From contig JBMONB010000016.1 in the NCBI GenBank assembly GCA_049325315.1, forward strand, positions 1 through 64,000: a stretch of DNA of 64,000 nucleotides, given 5' to 3'. The notes below the pieces were generated by a model. It had not been told where the DNA came from, searched no databases, and worked only from the letters and a program-made list of their open reading frames with translations. Source of the DNA: JAWLHU01 sp049325315. Lineage in GTDB: Bacteria; Bacillota; Sulfobacillia; Symbiobacteriales; Symbiobacteriaceae. Below are positions 22,687-31,611 of this stretch, piece after piece. Within the stretch, counting starts at the first letter, position 1. Every line of letters starts with the position of its first letter. The position numbers and the translations under genes are program-made.

Positions 22687-24279
22687 ATGAACCGGAAGGT
22701 CCTGGTGGGCGCCGCCATCGTCGGTGCGGTCGCCCTCCTGCTTTGGGCCAACCTGCGGAAGATCGATGAATCGCCCACCACCACCGCCAGCGCCGCCAAG
22801 TCCAGGGGTCAGACCCAGGGGCCGGCCGGCGCCCCGCTGGTCAAGGTGGTCACCATGCGCAAGCAACCCCTGACGCAGGAAGTCCTGGCCCCGGGTGCGG
22901 TGGAGGCGAGCGGTCTGCGCGAGGTCCGGGCCCCGTTCAGCGCCAAGGAGATCACCCTGCTCGTCGGCATGGGTGACCGGGTCGAAGAGGGCCAGGTGTT
23001 GGCCCGGCTGGCTTCCGAAGAGCTTGCCGCGCAAGTGGCTGCCCAGGAGGCCCAGGTCGCCCGGGCGGAAGCCTCCCTCGCCGGCCTGCGGCTCCAGCAG
23101 CAGCAGGCTCCCATCCAACTGGCCCAGCGGCTCGAACAGGCGCGGGTCCAACTGCTCCAAGCCGAGGATGGCCTGGGCGCTGTAAACCGCCAGGCAGAGA
23201 CGCTGCGGACACGAATGGAGCAGGCCCGCGCCAACCTGACGCTCCTCCAGAACCGGAGCAACGCCGGCTCCGCCCAGGTCGAGGCAGCCCGCAAAGCGCT
23301 GGAGCAGGCGGAGACCGCCTACCTGGCCTCCCCCCTGCAGCCCGGCCTGCGGGAGAGCTACGAGCAGGCCCGCTCCGCCTATGAGTCCGCCCTCGAGCAG
23401 AGCCAGGAGGCGGCCCGCCAGACCGCCGCCGAGCTGAAGCGCGCCTACGACGAGCTCGAGGCAGCCGAAAAAGAGTACGCCCGGGCCAGCGGGGAGAACC
23501 CCGAGGCCGTGGCGCTGGCCAGGAGCCAGGTGGAGGCGGCCAGGCTCGCCGTCCAGATGGCCGAGATGGAGGCCGAGTCCGGCGGGACGATTGCCGGGCA
23601 GGCCCGTGCCGCCCAGGCCGACCTGGCCGCCGCCCGCGCTGCGCTGGATGCGCTCAGGGCCAAACTCTCCCAGGCCGAGGTGAAGGCGCAGGCCGGCGGC
23701 ACGGTGCTCACCGTGGCGATCCGGGATGGACAGCCCGTCCAGGAAGGCCAGCCGCTGCTGACGCTGGGCAGCCTCACCACCCTGACCGTCAACGCCCGGG
23801 TCGATGAGATCGACATCGGCAAGGTGAAGCCGGGCCAGCCGCTCTCGGTCCGCTCCAACGCCTACCCGCAGAACCGGTTTGAGGGCCAGGTGGTGCGGGT
23901 CGCCGCCCAGACCACGCAGAGCGGCAGCAGCGCCAGCCAGTACTTCGAGGTGGAGGGCGAGGTCGCCAACACAGACGACCTGCTCCGCTCCGGCATGCAG
24001 GCGGAGGTGACGATCACCGCCGCCAAGCGGGATGCAGTCATGGTGGTCGGCCTGGCCTCGGTCCGGGAGGAGGAGAACCAGGCCAGTGTGCTGGTGGTCG
24101 AAAACTTCCAGGTGAAGGTCCGCCCAGTCAAGATCGGGCTGCGCACGCAGACCCAGGTCGAGATTCTGGAGGGCCTGGTGGAGGGCGACCAGGTGATCGT
24201 CAGCCCCTTCACCCTGGTCAACTCGCTCAAGGAAGGCGACGCCGTGCGCACCGAGCCCTTCGAGGAGAGTGCGCCATGA
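22687..24279 (+). CDS. MacA/HlyD-type periplasmic adaptor (membrane-fusion) protein
   Basis: 530 aa, AAGGAGGG before the ATG. One N-terminal membrane anchor (VLVGAAIVGAVALLLWANL) leads into a beta-strand and lipoyl half (VRAPFSAKEITLLVGMGDRVEEGQVLARL). A very long alpha-helical coiled coil follows (~residues 110-335, Gln/Ala/Glu-rich), then the second lipoyl half (AQAGGTVLTVAIRDGQPVQEGQPLL) and the beta-barrel and membrane-proximal domains. It acts as the extracellular-side partner of the ABC exporter encoded next. The stop overlaps the ATPase start by four bases, so translation is coupled. Confidence 0.9.
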   Translation: MNRKVLVGAAIVGAVALLLWANLRKIDESPTTTASAAKSRGQTQGPAGAPLVKVVTMRKQPLTQEVLAPGAVEASGLREVRAPFSAKEITLLVGMGDRVEEGQVLARLASEELAAQVAAQEAQVARAEASLAGLRLQQQQAPIQLAQRLEQARVQLLQAEDGLGAVNRQAETLRTRMEQARANLTLLQNRSNAGSAQVEAARKALEQAETAYLASPLQPGLRESYEQARSAYESALEQSQEAARQTAAELKRAYDELEAAEKEYARASGENPEAVALARSQVEAARLAVQMAEMEAESGGTIAGQARAAQADLAAARAALDALRAKLSQAEVKAQAGGTVLTVAIRDGQPVQEGQPLLTLGSLTTLTVNARVDEIDIGKVKPGQPLSVRSNAYPQNRFEGQVVRVAAQTTQSGSSASQYFEVEGEVANTDDLLRSGMQAEVTITAAKRDAVMVVGLASVREEENQASVLVVENFQVKVRPVKIGLRTQTQVEILEGLVEGDQVIVSPFTLVNSLKEGDAVRTEPFEESAP

Positions 24280-25004
24280 TCCGGCTGACCGACGTGACAA
24301 AGGTCTACCAGATGGGCCCGACCGAGGTCCACGCCCTGCGCGGCGCCACCCTGACCATTGAGGCCGGCGAACTGGTGGCAATCATGGGCCCCTCCGGATC
24401 GGGCAAGTCGACGCTGATGAACATCATCGGCTGCCTCGACCGGGTCACCGCCGGCACCTACGAGCTGGATGGCCGCCAGGTGAGCGACCGGGACGAGCAG
24501 GATCTGGCCAGGGTGCGCAACCAGCAGGTCGGCTTCGTCTTCCAGACCTTTCACCTGCTGCCCCGCATGACCGCCCTGCGCAACGTGGAGCAGCCGCTCC
24601 TCTATGCCGGGGTGAAGGGGCGGGAGCGCCGGGAGCGGGCCGCCGCCGCCCTGACCAGGGTCGGCCTGGGCGACCGGATGCACCACCGCCCCAACGAGCT
24701 CTCCGGCGGGCAGCGCCAGCGGGTGGCCATCGCCCGGGCGCTGGTGACCAGGCCGTCGATCATTCTGGCTGACGAGCCGACCGGCAACCTGGACTCCCGC
24801 TCCGGCGAGGAGATTCTCGCCCTCTTTCAGGAGCTGCACGCCGAGGGGGCGACCGTTCTGATCGTCACCCACGAGCCCGATGTGGCCGACCACGTCAAGC
24901 GGGTCATCCGCCTCAAGGACGGCCTGATCGTGAGCGACGAGCCGGTCGCCAACCCCATCCGGGCGGTGGACCGGCTGGCAGAGATGGGGGTGACACCGGC
25001 ATGA
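24276..25004 (+). CDS. ABC exporter ATPase, MacB/LolD/YknY type
   Basis: 242 aa. Walker A GPSGSGKST (38-46), Q-loop FVFQTFHLL, signature LSGGQ (142-146), Walker B IILADEP (162-168) and switch His in VTHEP are all present. The sequence belongs to the MacB/LolD/FtsE branch of mechanotransmission ABC transporters. It shares four-base overlaps with both neighbours. It would drive the MacB-type permease that follows; substrate could be a peptide, lipoprotein or drug. Confidence 0.93.
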   Translation: MIRLTDVTKVYQMGPTEVHALRGATLTIEAGELVAIMGPSGSGKSTLMNIIGCLDRVTAGTYELDGRQVSDRDEQDLARVRNQQVGFVFQTFHLLPRMTALRNVEQPLLYAGVKGRERRERAAAALTRVGLGDRMHHRPNELSGGQRQRVAIARALVTRPSIILADEPTGNLDSRSGEEILALFQELHAEGATVLIVTHEPDVADHVKRVIRLKDGLIVSDEPVANPIRAVDRLAEMGVTPA

Positions 25005-26203
25005 CCTTCTTCGAGACCCTGCGGGTCGCCTGGGAGGCGCTGCTCGCCAACAAGCTCCGCTCCGCCCTGACCATGCTGGGCATCATCATCGGGGTGGGGT
25101 CGGTGATCGCCGTCATCGCCATCGGCCGCGGGACACAGGCCGCGGTGGTGGGCGAGCTTCAGGGGCTGGGGGGCCAGGTCTTTCAGATCTTTCCCGGCGG
25201 AGACCCGACAGGCCGGGTGCTGGAGCGGGTCGAGCCCTTCCGGGAGCAGGATATCCAGACCTTGAAAGGGCTCCTGCCCGATGTGGACGAGGTGATCTCC
25301 TTCCTCCAGTTCACCATGCTGGTCCGCCACGAGAAGAACAACCTCCAGGCGCCGGTCATCGGCGGGCACGCCGTGATGCCGGAGGTGCTCAATCAGAAAT
25401 TGAAGGAGGGCCGCTGGTTCAGCCCCGTCGAGGAGCGGGCCGGCGCCCGTGTAGCGGTCCTCAGCGCAGACTCGGTCGAGAAGCTCTTCGGCGACAGCGA
25501 GGCCCAGGCTGTGGGCAAGCTCGTCTCCATCAACGGACTGCCGTTCCAGGTGATTGGCGTCCTGGCCAAGGAGACAGGGATGCTGAGCAAGTTGGTCGCC
25601 CCCGATGATACGTCGCTTTACGTGCCCATTACGTTTGTCCAGCGACTGACCGGTTACCGCGACCTGTCCACCCTTCTGGTCAAGGTAAAGCCGGGCGCCG
25701 ATCCCGAGACCGTTATGAAGGATGCCATCGCCCTGATGGAGCGGAGCCATGGGGGGGCGAAGTACACCGGCTTCACCTTCTCCCAGGTGACCGCCTCCCT
25801 CTCCTCTGTCACCGGCATCCTCACCGGCGTGGTGGCTGCGATCGCTGGGATCTCCCTGGTGGTGGGCGGGGTCGGCATCATGAACATCATGCTGGTCTCG
25901 GTGACGGAGCGGACCCGGGAGGTGGGCCTGCGCAAGGCGATTGGCGCCACCTATCGGGATGTGCTGGTCCAGTTCCTGATCGAAGCGGTGGTCCTCTGCC
26001 TGGTCGGCGGGGCGGTGGGCGTGGGCCTCGCCTCCATTCCGGTCTTCTTCGTCGGCCGCTGGCTGGAGATCTCGCTGCTCATGGACTGGAAGTCCGTTGC
26101 GCTCGCCCTCGGCTTCTCGGTGGCGGTGGGCGTGGTCTTCGGCGTCTATCCGGCGTCGAAGGCGGCCCGGCTCGATCCGATCGAAGCCCTGCGGTATGAG
26201 TAA
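25001..26203 (+). CDS. ABC exporter permease, MacB/YknZ type
   Basis: 400 aa. N-terminal helix in the MacB_PCD context (ALLANKLRSALTMLGIIIGVGSVIAVIAIGRG), a large extracellular MacB_PCD domain (~50-250), then the FtsX domain with three helices and the family motif GGVGIMNIMLVSVTERTREIG-like at ~290. A tripartite ABC exporter is formed with the ATPase and adaptor. Overlap with the upstream stop indicates coupled synthesis. YknXYZ exports a toxin in Bacillus, a possible but unproved parallel. Confidence 0.92.
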   Translation: MTFFETLRVAWEALLANKLRSALTMLGIIIGVGSVIAVIAIGRGTQAAVVGELQGLGGQVFQIFPGGDPTGRVLERVEPFREQDIQTLKGLLPDVDEVISFLQFTMLVRHEKNNLQAPVIGGHAVMPEVLNQKLKEGRWFSPVEERAGARVAVLSADSVEKLFGDSEAQAVGKLVSINGLPFQVIGVLAKETGMLSKLVAPDDTSLYVPITFVQRLTGYRDLSTLLVKVKPGADPETVMKDAIALMERSHGGAKYTGFTFSQVTASLSSVTGILTGVVAAIAGISLVVGGVGIMNIMLVSVTERTREVGLRKAIGATYRDVLVQFLIEAVVLCLVGGAVGVGLASIPVFFVGRWLEISLLMDWKSVALALGFSVAVGVVFGVYPASKAARLDPIEALRYE

Positions 26204-26221
26204 AGGAGGAATCGAAGCACC

Positions 26222-28501
26222 ATGCGCAAGGTATGGGCTCTGTTATTCTGCACCCTGCTGCTGGCCGCAGCCCTTCCGGTGAGCGCCGGCCCGTCACAGG
26301 CGCTGCTGGTGCAGGTCGGCGACCGCTCAGGCAATCCCCTGCCTGGAGCCACGGTGGAGGTCTACGGGCTGGGCCAGGGCATGGTCGCCCTGCTCACCGC
26401 AGGCGATGACGGTACGGTGCGCGTTCCCTACGAAGGGCGCCAACTCTGGATGCTCCGGGTCTCCGCCAAGGGGTACCGGGTCCAGGAGAGCGGTTGGATC
26501 GACCCGGCCTATGGTGGGGTGAAGCTGTTCAAGCTCGAGCCCTGGGGCGGCAACCTTCAGGTCATCCTCCGCAACGAGGCCGGTGAGCGGGTGAATGGGC
26601 AGGTCACCCTGCTCGCCCCCGGCGGAGCGATTGTGGCCCACGAGCAGACCAAGGGCGGCCGCTTTACGAGTCAGGGGCTGTCCGCGGGCGATTACCGGCT
26701 GGTGGCCGCTGCCAAAGGGCTGGGCGCTGTGGAGCAGCCGGTTACCGTGGTTGCGGGCCGGACAACGGTTCAGACGGTGCTCCTGCGAGACGGCAGCTTC
26801 GCGGCAGTGGGCGAGGTTGTAGACGGCGTCACACACAAGCCGTTGACGGGCGCTCAGGTGGAGCTTCTGCGGGACGATGGAATCCTGGTCGGGACAGCCT
26901 CAACCAACCCACTGGGTCGCTTCCGCCTGACTGCACCGCTGGTCCGTGCAGGGGGCAGCTACTCTGTGCGCGTGACGCAATCGGGTTATGTTCCAGAGGC
27001 TACCAGCCCCATGCAGACCAGCCCGGGCCAGACCCTGGACTTCACGGGTACCGGTCGCATCCAATTGATGCCCGCCACCGGCAGCATCGCCGGGGCGCTG
27101 GTGAACCGGGACGGCCAGCCCATTGCGAACGCAGAGCTGGTACTCCTGCGGCAAGGCCTCGGCGAGGTTGCCACCAGCAAGACCGATGAGGCCGGGGAGT
27201 TCCGCTTTGAAGGGCTTGCAGCCGGTGTCCGGTATCAGGTGGTGGCCGACGACGTGGTGAACACCTATCGCGCAGAGTGGCATCATCTGCTGGCCTCTGA
27301 CTGGATCGAGGCAAAACCAGGCGTCACCGTGCAGACCTCGGTCGTCGCGCAGTCGTGGGTGAAGTACCCACTGGGTCAGGGCACGGTGGGCGGTCGGGTC
27401 ACCAACCCTAGTGGCCTCCCGGTGGATGGCGCCGCCGTGGAGCTGATCCGCTTCACCCGGGTGATGGAGTCGACCACCACCGACGAGGACGGGCTCTTCT
27501 CCTTCGCCTCCGTGGAGGCCAGTGAGAAGGACGGCTTCGCCCTCACCCCCTACATGATCCGTATCAGCAAGGATGGGTTTGTGGCAACCCGTGAGGTGAC
27601 CGTTGCGGGAGAGCAGCGGAGCACGTTCGCGATTCCCGCGGGCGCCCGTCTCATGGTGGAGGCGAAGCTGAACCCGGACCGGGTTGTGCCCAGGGGCCGC
27701 GTGACCGACCTGCAAGGCCGGCCGGTTGCCGGGGCCGAGGTTCGTCTCTCTGTGATCCGGCAGGCCGAGGAACGACAGACCGTTACCGATGCGGATGGGT
27801 GGTACCAGCTAGGCGAGGTGCCCACCACGCTGGCATCCGCCAGCCTGGGCGTAACGATGCCGGAGTATCTCCCGGCGAGCGGCCTCGATGTGACATCCGC
27901 TCTCGCCGGCGGCGGCAGGCTCCCCACCGTGCAGTTGACACCCCGCCGGTCGACCCTGGAGGGCGTGGTGGTGGACCTGGCTGGCAAGCCGGTTCCCAAC
28001 GCCAGCGTAAAGCTGTGGGATGGGGATGCAGTCGTGGCGGAGAGCCCTTCAGACCCCGACGGCTTCTACCGGATTGAAGCCGACCTCACCGCTGCCCCGC
28101 TTGCGCTCCTGACTGTGGATCGGAAGGGCTACACCAGGGCCGGGGCGGTCCTTCCTGACTTGCCGGGTCCCGGTGCACGGGCCAGTCAAGCGCTCTGGAC
28201 GCGGCCCGAGACAGCCACCATCTCCGGCCGGGTGTCAGATGAAGCCGGACGCCCGGTCGGAGCGGTCCAGGTGGAGTTGGCCCTGGAGGGGCAGGGCGTG
28301 GTCAAACGGGCCCTGTCTCGGCCGGATGGGACGTACCGCTTCGAGGTCACGCTTGAGGACGGGGCCACCTGGGCCTGGCTCCGGGCCCGACCGGCGGTCG
28401 GGACCTTTGCTGGCTCAGTGAGCCATGGTCTGGACTACGCCCCGCTGGTCCGGGTGGGGGCGGGGAGCTCTGTGATTGTAGACCTGCGGGTTCGTCCATA
28501 A
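26222..28501 (+). CDS. large secreted protein of repeated carboxypeptidase-regulatory-like domains
   Basis: 759 aa, ATG with AAAGGAGGAATCGAAGCACC before it. A Sec signal (VWALLFCTLLLAAALPVSAG) is followed by about eight tandem beta-sandwich repeats of 80-95 residues. Each has the CarboxypepD_reg/CnaB pattern G-x-V-x-D-x-x-G-x-P-V-x-G-A-x-V-x-L ... D-x-x-G-x-Y/F-R/S-F-x-x-L. No LPXTG anchor, lipobox or C-terminal membrane helix is seen, so it is released or held by non-covalent contacts. It is 18 bases after the permease gene and is probably part of the exporter operon. It may be a surface fibre or a substrate-binding scaffold; no enzyme motif is present. Confidence 0.75.
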   Translation: MRKVWALLFCTLLLAAALPVSAGPSQALLVQVGDRSGNPLPGATVEVYGLGQGMVALLTAGDDGTVRVPYEGRQLWMLRVSAKGYRVQESGWIDPAYGGVKLFKLEPWGGNLQVILRNEAGERVNGQVTLLAPGGAIVAHEQTKGGRFTSQGLSAGDYRLVAAAKGLGAVEQPVTVVAGRTTVQTVLLRDGSFAAVGEVVDGVTHKPLTGAQVELLRDDGILVGTASTNPLGRFRLTAPLVRAGGSYSVRVTQSGYVPEATSPMQTSPGQTLDFTGTGRIQLMPATGSIAGALVNRDGQPIANAELVLLRQGLGEVATSKTDEAGEFRFEGLAAGVRYQVVADDVVNTYRAEWHHLLASDWIEAKPGVTVQTSVVAQSWVKYPLGQGTVGGRVTNPSGLPVDGAAVELIRFTRVMESTTTDEDGLFSFASVEASEKDGFALTPYMIRISKDGFVATREVTVAGEQRSTFAIPAGARLMVEAKLNPDRVVPRGRVTDLQGRPVAGAEVRLSVIRQAEERQTVTDADGWYQLGEVPTTLASASLGVTMPEYLPASGLDVTSALAGGGRLPTVQLTPRRSTLEGVVVDLAGKPVPNASVKLWDGDAVVAESPSDPDGFYRIEADLTAAPLALLTVDRKGYTRAGAVLPDLPGPGARASQALWTRPETATISGRVSDEAGRPVGAVQVELALEGQGVVKRALSRPDGTYRFEVTLEDGATWAWLRARPAVGTFAGSVSHGLDYAPLVRVGAGSSVIVDLRVRP

Positions 28502-28531
28502 CTAAACTCGAAAGGTACGTGTCGATAAAGG

Positions 28532-28567
28532 GAGCCTGGACCTGCAGGGTTGTGCAGGTCCAGGCTC
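28532..28567. terminator. perfect 15-bp stem-loop between convergent genes
   Basis: Arms 28532-28546 and 28553-28567 with loop GGGTTG lie between the convergent repeat-protein gene and cotJC. TTTAT follows on the minus strand. The core is the same as that of the hairpin at 18170-18215, so it is part of the duplicated cotJC unit. Confidence 0.75.
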
Positions 28568-28629
28568 TCCTTCTGGGGTTGCGTGGGCCACCGCCTCCCC
28601 CCGGACTGGCGAGCGGGACTATCGCGTGG

Positions 28630-29295
28630 CTACACGATCCCCCCCGCCTGCTGCGGCGGGTACTGGACCGGGTAGGGATACGGGTACTGCGGCGGATAGG
28701 TCAGCGGCGGCGGGGCCGGCACCGGGGCGTACTTGTCGAGGAACTGCTCGTAGGTGCCGGGGGAGGCGTTTACGTAGGGGTGCTTGAACCACTCCCGCGG
28801 CAGCTCGATCGTCCCCTTGATCGCCTCCAGGGCGCGGGCAAAGGACGCGGCGTGCGCCTCCTCCCGGTTGCCCAGGAAAAGCAGCGTGTCCCGGCTGCCC
28901 GGGTCCTGCACAATGTTGGCCAGGTGCAGGTAGAGATCGCGGGCCCGCAGCTCGGCAGCGATGTCGGAGTACAGGTCGGTAATGATGTTCCCCGACACAT
29001 CGGTGTAGGTCGAGGACCAGGGGTTGCCGGCCGCATCCCGCATCTTCACCACCACGCCGTGCTGGCGGGCCAGTTCGGCCACCATCTCCCAGTGCGAGAT
29101 CTCCTCGGTCCCGATATCTTCTAGCAGGTCCCGAATCTCGGGAATGTTGGTGTTGTACCGCTGGGTCAGGTAGGTATTCAGGGCGGTCGCCTCGGAGTCG
29201 GCGCCGGCATACTGCTCCAGAATGATCTGCCCCCATCGCGGGTCCGGCTCGAGCACCTTGACCGGGCGCAGCAGCTCCTTCTTGTGAATGAACAA
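28630..29295 (-). CDS. cotJC: CotJC-like manganese-catalase family protein
   Basis: 221 aa. TTG 29295 is chosen because a perfect AGGAGGTGA lies 8 bases upstream; a GTG at 29307 falls inside that site. The ferritin-like four-helix core keeps the di-manganese ligands at the expected spacing: Glu35, Glu65, His68, Glu115, Glu145 or Glu146 and His148. The tail (~180-221) is Pro/Tyr-rich (YPYPYP) and ends AGGIV, typical of coat-associated versions. Manganese catalases remove hydrogen peroxide; CotJC is a spore-coat member. This is the only intact one of three copies in the window. Confidence 0.85.
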   Translation of the reverse strand: MFIHKKELLRPVKVLEPDPRWGQIILEQYAGADSEATALNTYLTQRYNTNIPEIRDLLEDIGTEEISHWEMVAELARQHGVVVKMRDAAGNPWSSTYTDVSGNIITDLYSDIAAELRARDLYLHLANIVQDPGSRDTLLFLGNREEAHAASFARALEAIKGTIELPREWFKHPYVNASPGTYEQFLDKYAPVPAPPPLTYPPQYPYPYPVQYPPQQAGGIV

Positions 29296-29362
29296 GGCGC
29301 GGGTCACCTCCTCCCCCCAGAATACGATGCGAGGGCAGAGGGTGACCCTTTCTTCCTCCCTC

Positions 29363-29417
29363 TTGACAAAGTAAAACTGGTGTTATAGTTTTATCTCGGT
29401 AAAACCACAACACCAGT
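29363..29417 (+). promoter_or_regulatory. promoter and palindromic operators of the MFS-arsR operon
   Basis: TTGACA (29363-29368) is followed by TATAGT at 29384 (15-base spacer) or TAGTTT at 29386 (17-base spacer). Two inverted repeats overlap it: TAAAACT-N8-AGTTTTA (29372-29393) and ACTGGTGTT...AACACCAGT (29376-29384 and 29409-29417). They cover the -10 and start region, the usual place for an ArsR-type repressor, and such a regulator is the second gene of the operon. Confidence 0.55.
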
Positions 29418-29430
29418 CAAAGGAACACAC

Positions 29431-30660
29431 ATGCACCACCGTTTTTGGCTCTACCTCACCGGACGCGCCATCTCGGCCCTGGGCAGCGGCATGGGGGCTG
29501 TTGCCATGGTCTGGCTCGTCTACGAACTCACCGGCTCCAAGTTGGCCATGGGCGGCCTCTACGTTACCGGTCTCACCGTTCAGACCCTGGTCCGCCTGGC
29601 GGGGGCGCCGCTGCTCGACCGCTTTAACCGCCTCCGGCTGATGGCCCTGCTCGACGGCCTGCTCTTCGTCGCCAACCTGGCGCCCCTGGCGCTCTCGGCC
29701 ACCGGCCACCTGGCCATCTGGCACCTCTACGCCCTGCAGGCTCTGGCGGGGGCTGCGCTGGCGCTCCACGCCCCGGCCTCCCTGGCTACCCTTCCCGCCC
29801 TGGCGCCCCGGGCCGAGCTGATCCGGGCCACCTCGCTGCTCAGCGGCTTCATGATGGCCGCCCAGGTGAGCGGGCCCTTCGTGGCGGGCCTGCTGATCCG
29901 CTGGACCAGCAGCGAGTTCACCCTCGCCCTCGATGGGCTCACCTTCGCCGTCTCGGCACTGGTGCTGCTCAGCCTGCCGGTGGCCCTGGGCCAGCCCCAC
30001 GCCCAGGCTGGCGCCCGGGAAGGGTACCTGGCCCAGATGGCAGAAGGGTTCCGCTTCTTCCGGCAGGTCCCCTCGCTGCTGGTTCTCACGCTGATGTACG
30101 GGGTCAGCTACCTGAGCGCTTACGCCATCTTCACCATGCATATCCCCTACGCCCAGGAGCACCTGGGGGCCGGGGCTGAGGTGGCTGGCTTCCTGCAGGG
30201 CTTCTGGCCGCTGGGCTTCCTGCTCGGCAGCCTGACCCTGGGGTACATGGGGAAGGTCCAGCGTCGGCTGCCGCTGCTGCTGAGCGGGCTGGTGACCACC
30301 GGGGTCGCCCTGGCAGGGCTCGGGCTGACGCCGGCGGGCTGGGTCCCGCTGGCCCTGGCCTGCAAGGCGCTGGAGGGCTTCGGCTTCGCCCTCTTCTCCA
30401 ACACCTTCTCCGCCCTCTTCCAGAGCGTGGTGCCCGACGCCGTGCGGGGGCGGGCCAGTGCCGTGCAACTGCTCATGAGCTGGGGCGGCAACCCGCTGGG
30501 CGCCTTCCTGGGCGCCGTTCTGGCCGAGTCGATGGGGATCGGCCCTGCCTTCGTGCTCATGGGCGCCCTGCCCATTCTCACAGGGCTGGCCGGGTTCGCC
30601 CTGCCGCTTCTCCGATCGGTGGATGGTGACCTGACGCCCCTGAAGGAAGCGGTTTCATGA
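29431..30660 (+). CDS. MFS efflux transporter
   Basis: 409 aa, AAAGGAA 5 bases before the ATG. Twelve predicted membrane helices. The family loop after helix 2 is changed to APLLDRFNRLRLM, keeping the D-R pair of the MFS_3/MdtH-like exporters. A conserved central loop separates the two halves. Such carriers expel drugs or other small hydrophobic compounds by proton antiport. It is followed after 33 bases by an ArsR-family regulator gene, and the promoter carries palindromes, so expression is probably inducible by its substrate. Confidence 0.85.
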   Translation: MHHRFWLYLTGRAISALGSGMGAVAMVWLVYELTGSKLAMGGLYVTGLTVQTLVRLAGAPLLDRFNRLRLMALLDGLLFVANLAPLALSATGHLAIWHLYALQALAGAALALHAPASLATLPALAPRAELIRATSLLSGFMMAAQVSGPFVAGLLIRWTSSEFTLALDGLTFAVSALVLLSLPVALGQPHAQAGAREGYLAQMAEGFRFFRQVPSLLVLTLMYGVSYLSAYAIFTMHIPYAQEHLGAGAEVAGFLQGFWPLGFLLGSLTLGYMGKVQRRLPLLLSGLVTTGVALAGLGLTPAGWVPLALACKALEGFGFALFSNTFSALFQSVVPDAVRGRASAVQLLMSWGGNPLGAFLGAVLAESMGIGPAFVLMGALPILTGLAGFALPLLRSVDGDLTPLKEAVS

Positions 30661-30693
30661 CGCACGTGATCTCACAGCGGGGAGGATTCGCCC

Positions 30694-31611
30694 ATGCCCT
30701 ACACCGTGCAGGCTACCTTCGCCCCGGCCCATGAGCTGGTCATGAGCCTCGACGCCTACCTGGTTACGACCAGCCACCGGAACCAGGACCTGGGCGAGGC
30801 CTGGGCGGCGGCGACCCGCGCCGCCCTTCCCCCCGCCCTGGCCCGGCGACTGGAAGGGCTCAACGGCCCGCCCGATTTCGCCCTGCTCTCCCCCCTGATC
30901 CGCCAGTGCCCCGACCAGTGCTCGGCAGCGGGCTTCCTCGACTGGCTGGGCCGCCTCTCCCCCGGGGAGCTTTACGAGCGGCTCGCCCCCTTCACCCCAC
31001 CCGGCGCCGGGCTACCGCCCAACCTTGGCGAAGTTCGCAGCCAGTACCACGCTACGCTCTCTGCCTGGCACGAGGCCTACTTCAGCCGCATCGACCCGGT
31101 GATCCTCACAGCGCTCGCCGCCGAGGCAGACGCCATACAGGCCCTGGCCACACAGGAGTGCGCGGCGCACGCCGTCGAGGAGGCGACCAACGGCATCTGG
31201 CTGGAGGAGACGGGGGCGGCGGTGACCGTCTACCTGATCCCGCAGTATCACAAGCGGCCGCTCTACCTGCACACCGCCGGGCCGGACTCGATCACCTTCT
31301 ACTACCCGCTCCCCGACCTGCCCACGCCGGCAGGGGAGCCGCCGGCCAGCCTGCTCCGGCTCACCCGGACCCTGGCTGACGAGTCCCGCCTGCGCATTCT
31401 GTACATCTTGGGCGAGGGTCCGCTCACCTTCAGCCAGGTGCTGGAGCGCTCCAGCCTGACCAAGGGAACCGTCAGCCGGCATATCTGGTGGCTGCGCTTT
31501 GCCGGGCTGGTTCGGGCCCATTACGAGGGCGGCTCGGTCCAGCGGTTCAGCCTCCGGCCCGATGCGTTCAGCCGGGTGGCCCGGGCGCTCAGCCGCTTCG
31601 CCGAACGCTAG
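30694..31611 (+). CDS. ArsR-family winged-helix regulator with long N-terminal domain
   Basis: 305 aa, ATG after GGGGAGGATTCGCCC. Residues ~1-215 form an uncharacterised sensor-like domain. Residues ~220-300 are a winged helix-turn-helix of ArsR type (LTRTLADESRLRILYILGEGPLTFSQVLERSSLTKGTVSRHI is the span, of which DESRLRIL and TKGTVSRHI are the diagnostic parts). No cluster of metal-binding Cys residues is seen, so it probably responds to an organic ligand. As the distal gene of the MFS operon it is a natural autoregulator of the upstream palindromic promoter. Confidence 0.8.
   Translation: MPYTVQATFAPAHELVMSLDAYLVTTSHRNQDLGEAWAAATRAALPPALARRLEGLNGPPDFALLSPLIRQCPDQCSAAGFLDWLGRLSPGELYERLAPFTPPGAGLPPNLGEVRSQYHATLSAWHEAYFSRIDPVILTALAAEADAIQALATQECAAHAVEEATNGIWLEETGAAVTVYLIPQYHKRPLYLHTAGPDSITFYYPLPDLPTPAGEPPASLLRLTRTLADESRLRILYILGEGPLTFSQVLERSSLTKGTVSRHIWWLRFAGLVRAHYEGGSVQRFSLRPDAFSRVARALSRFAER

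Noticed and set aside
22483..24381. Minus-strand open frame of 632 codons opposite the MacA-like adaptor
   Set aside because: Leu/Gly/His-rich repetitive product mirroring the Gln/Ala-rich coiled coil on the other strand; no motif and no start signal.
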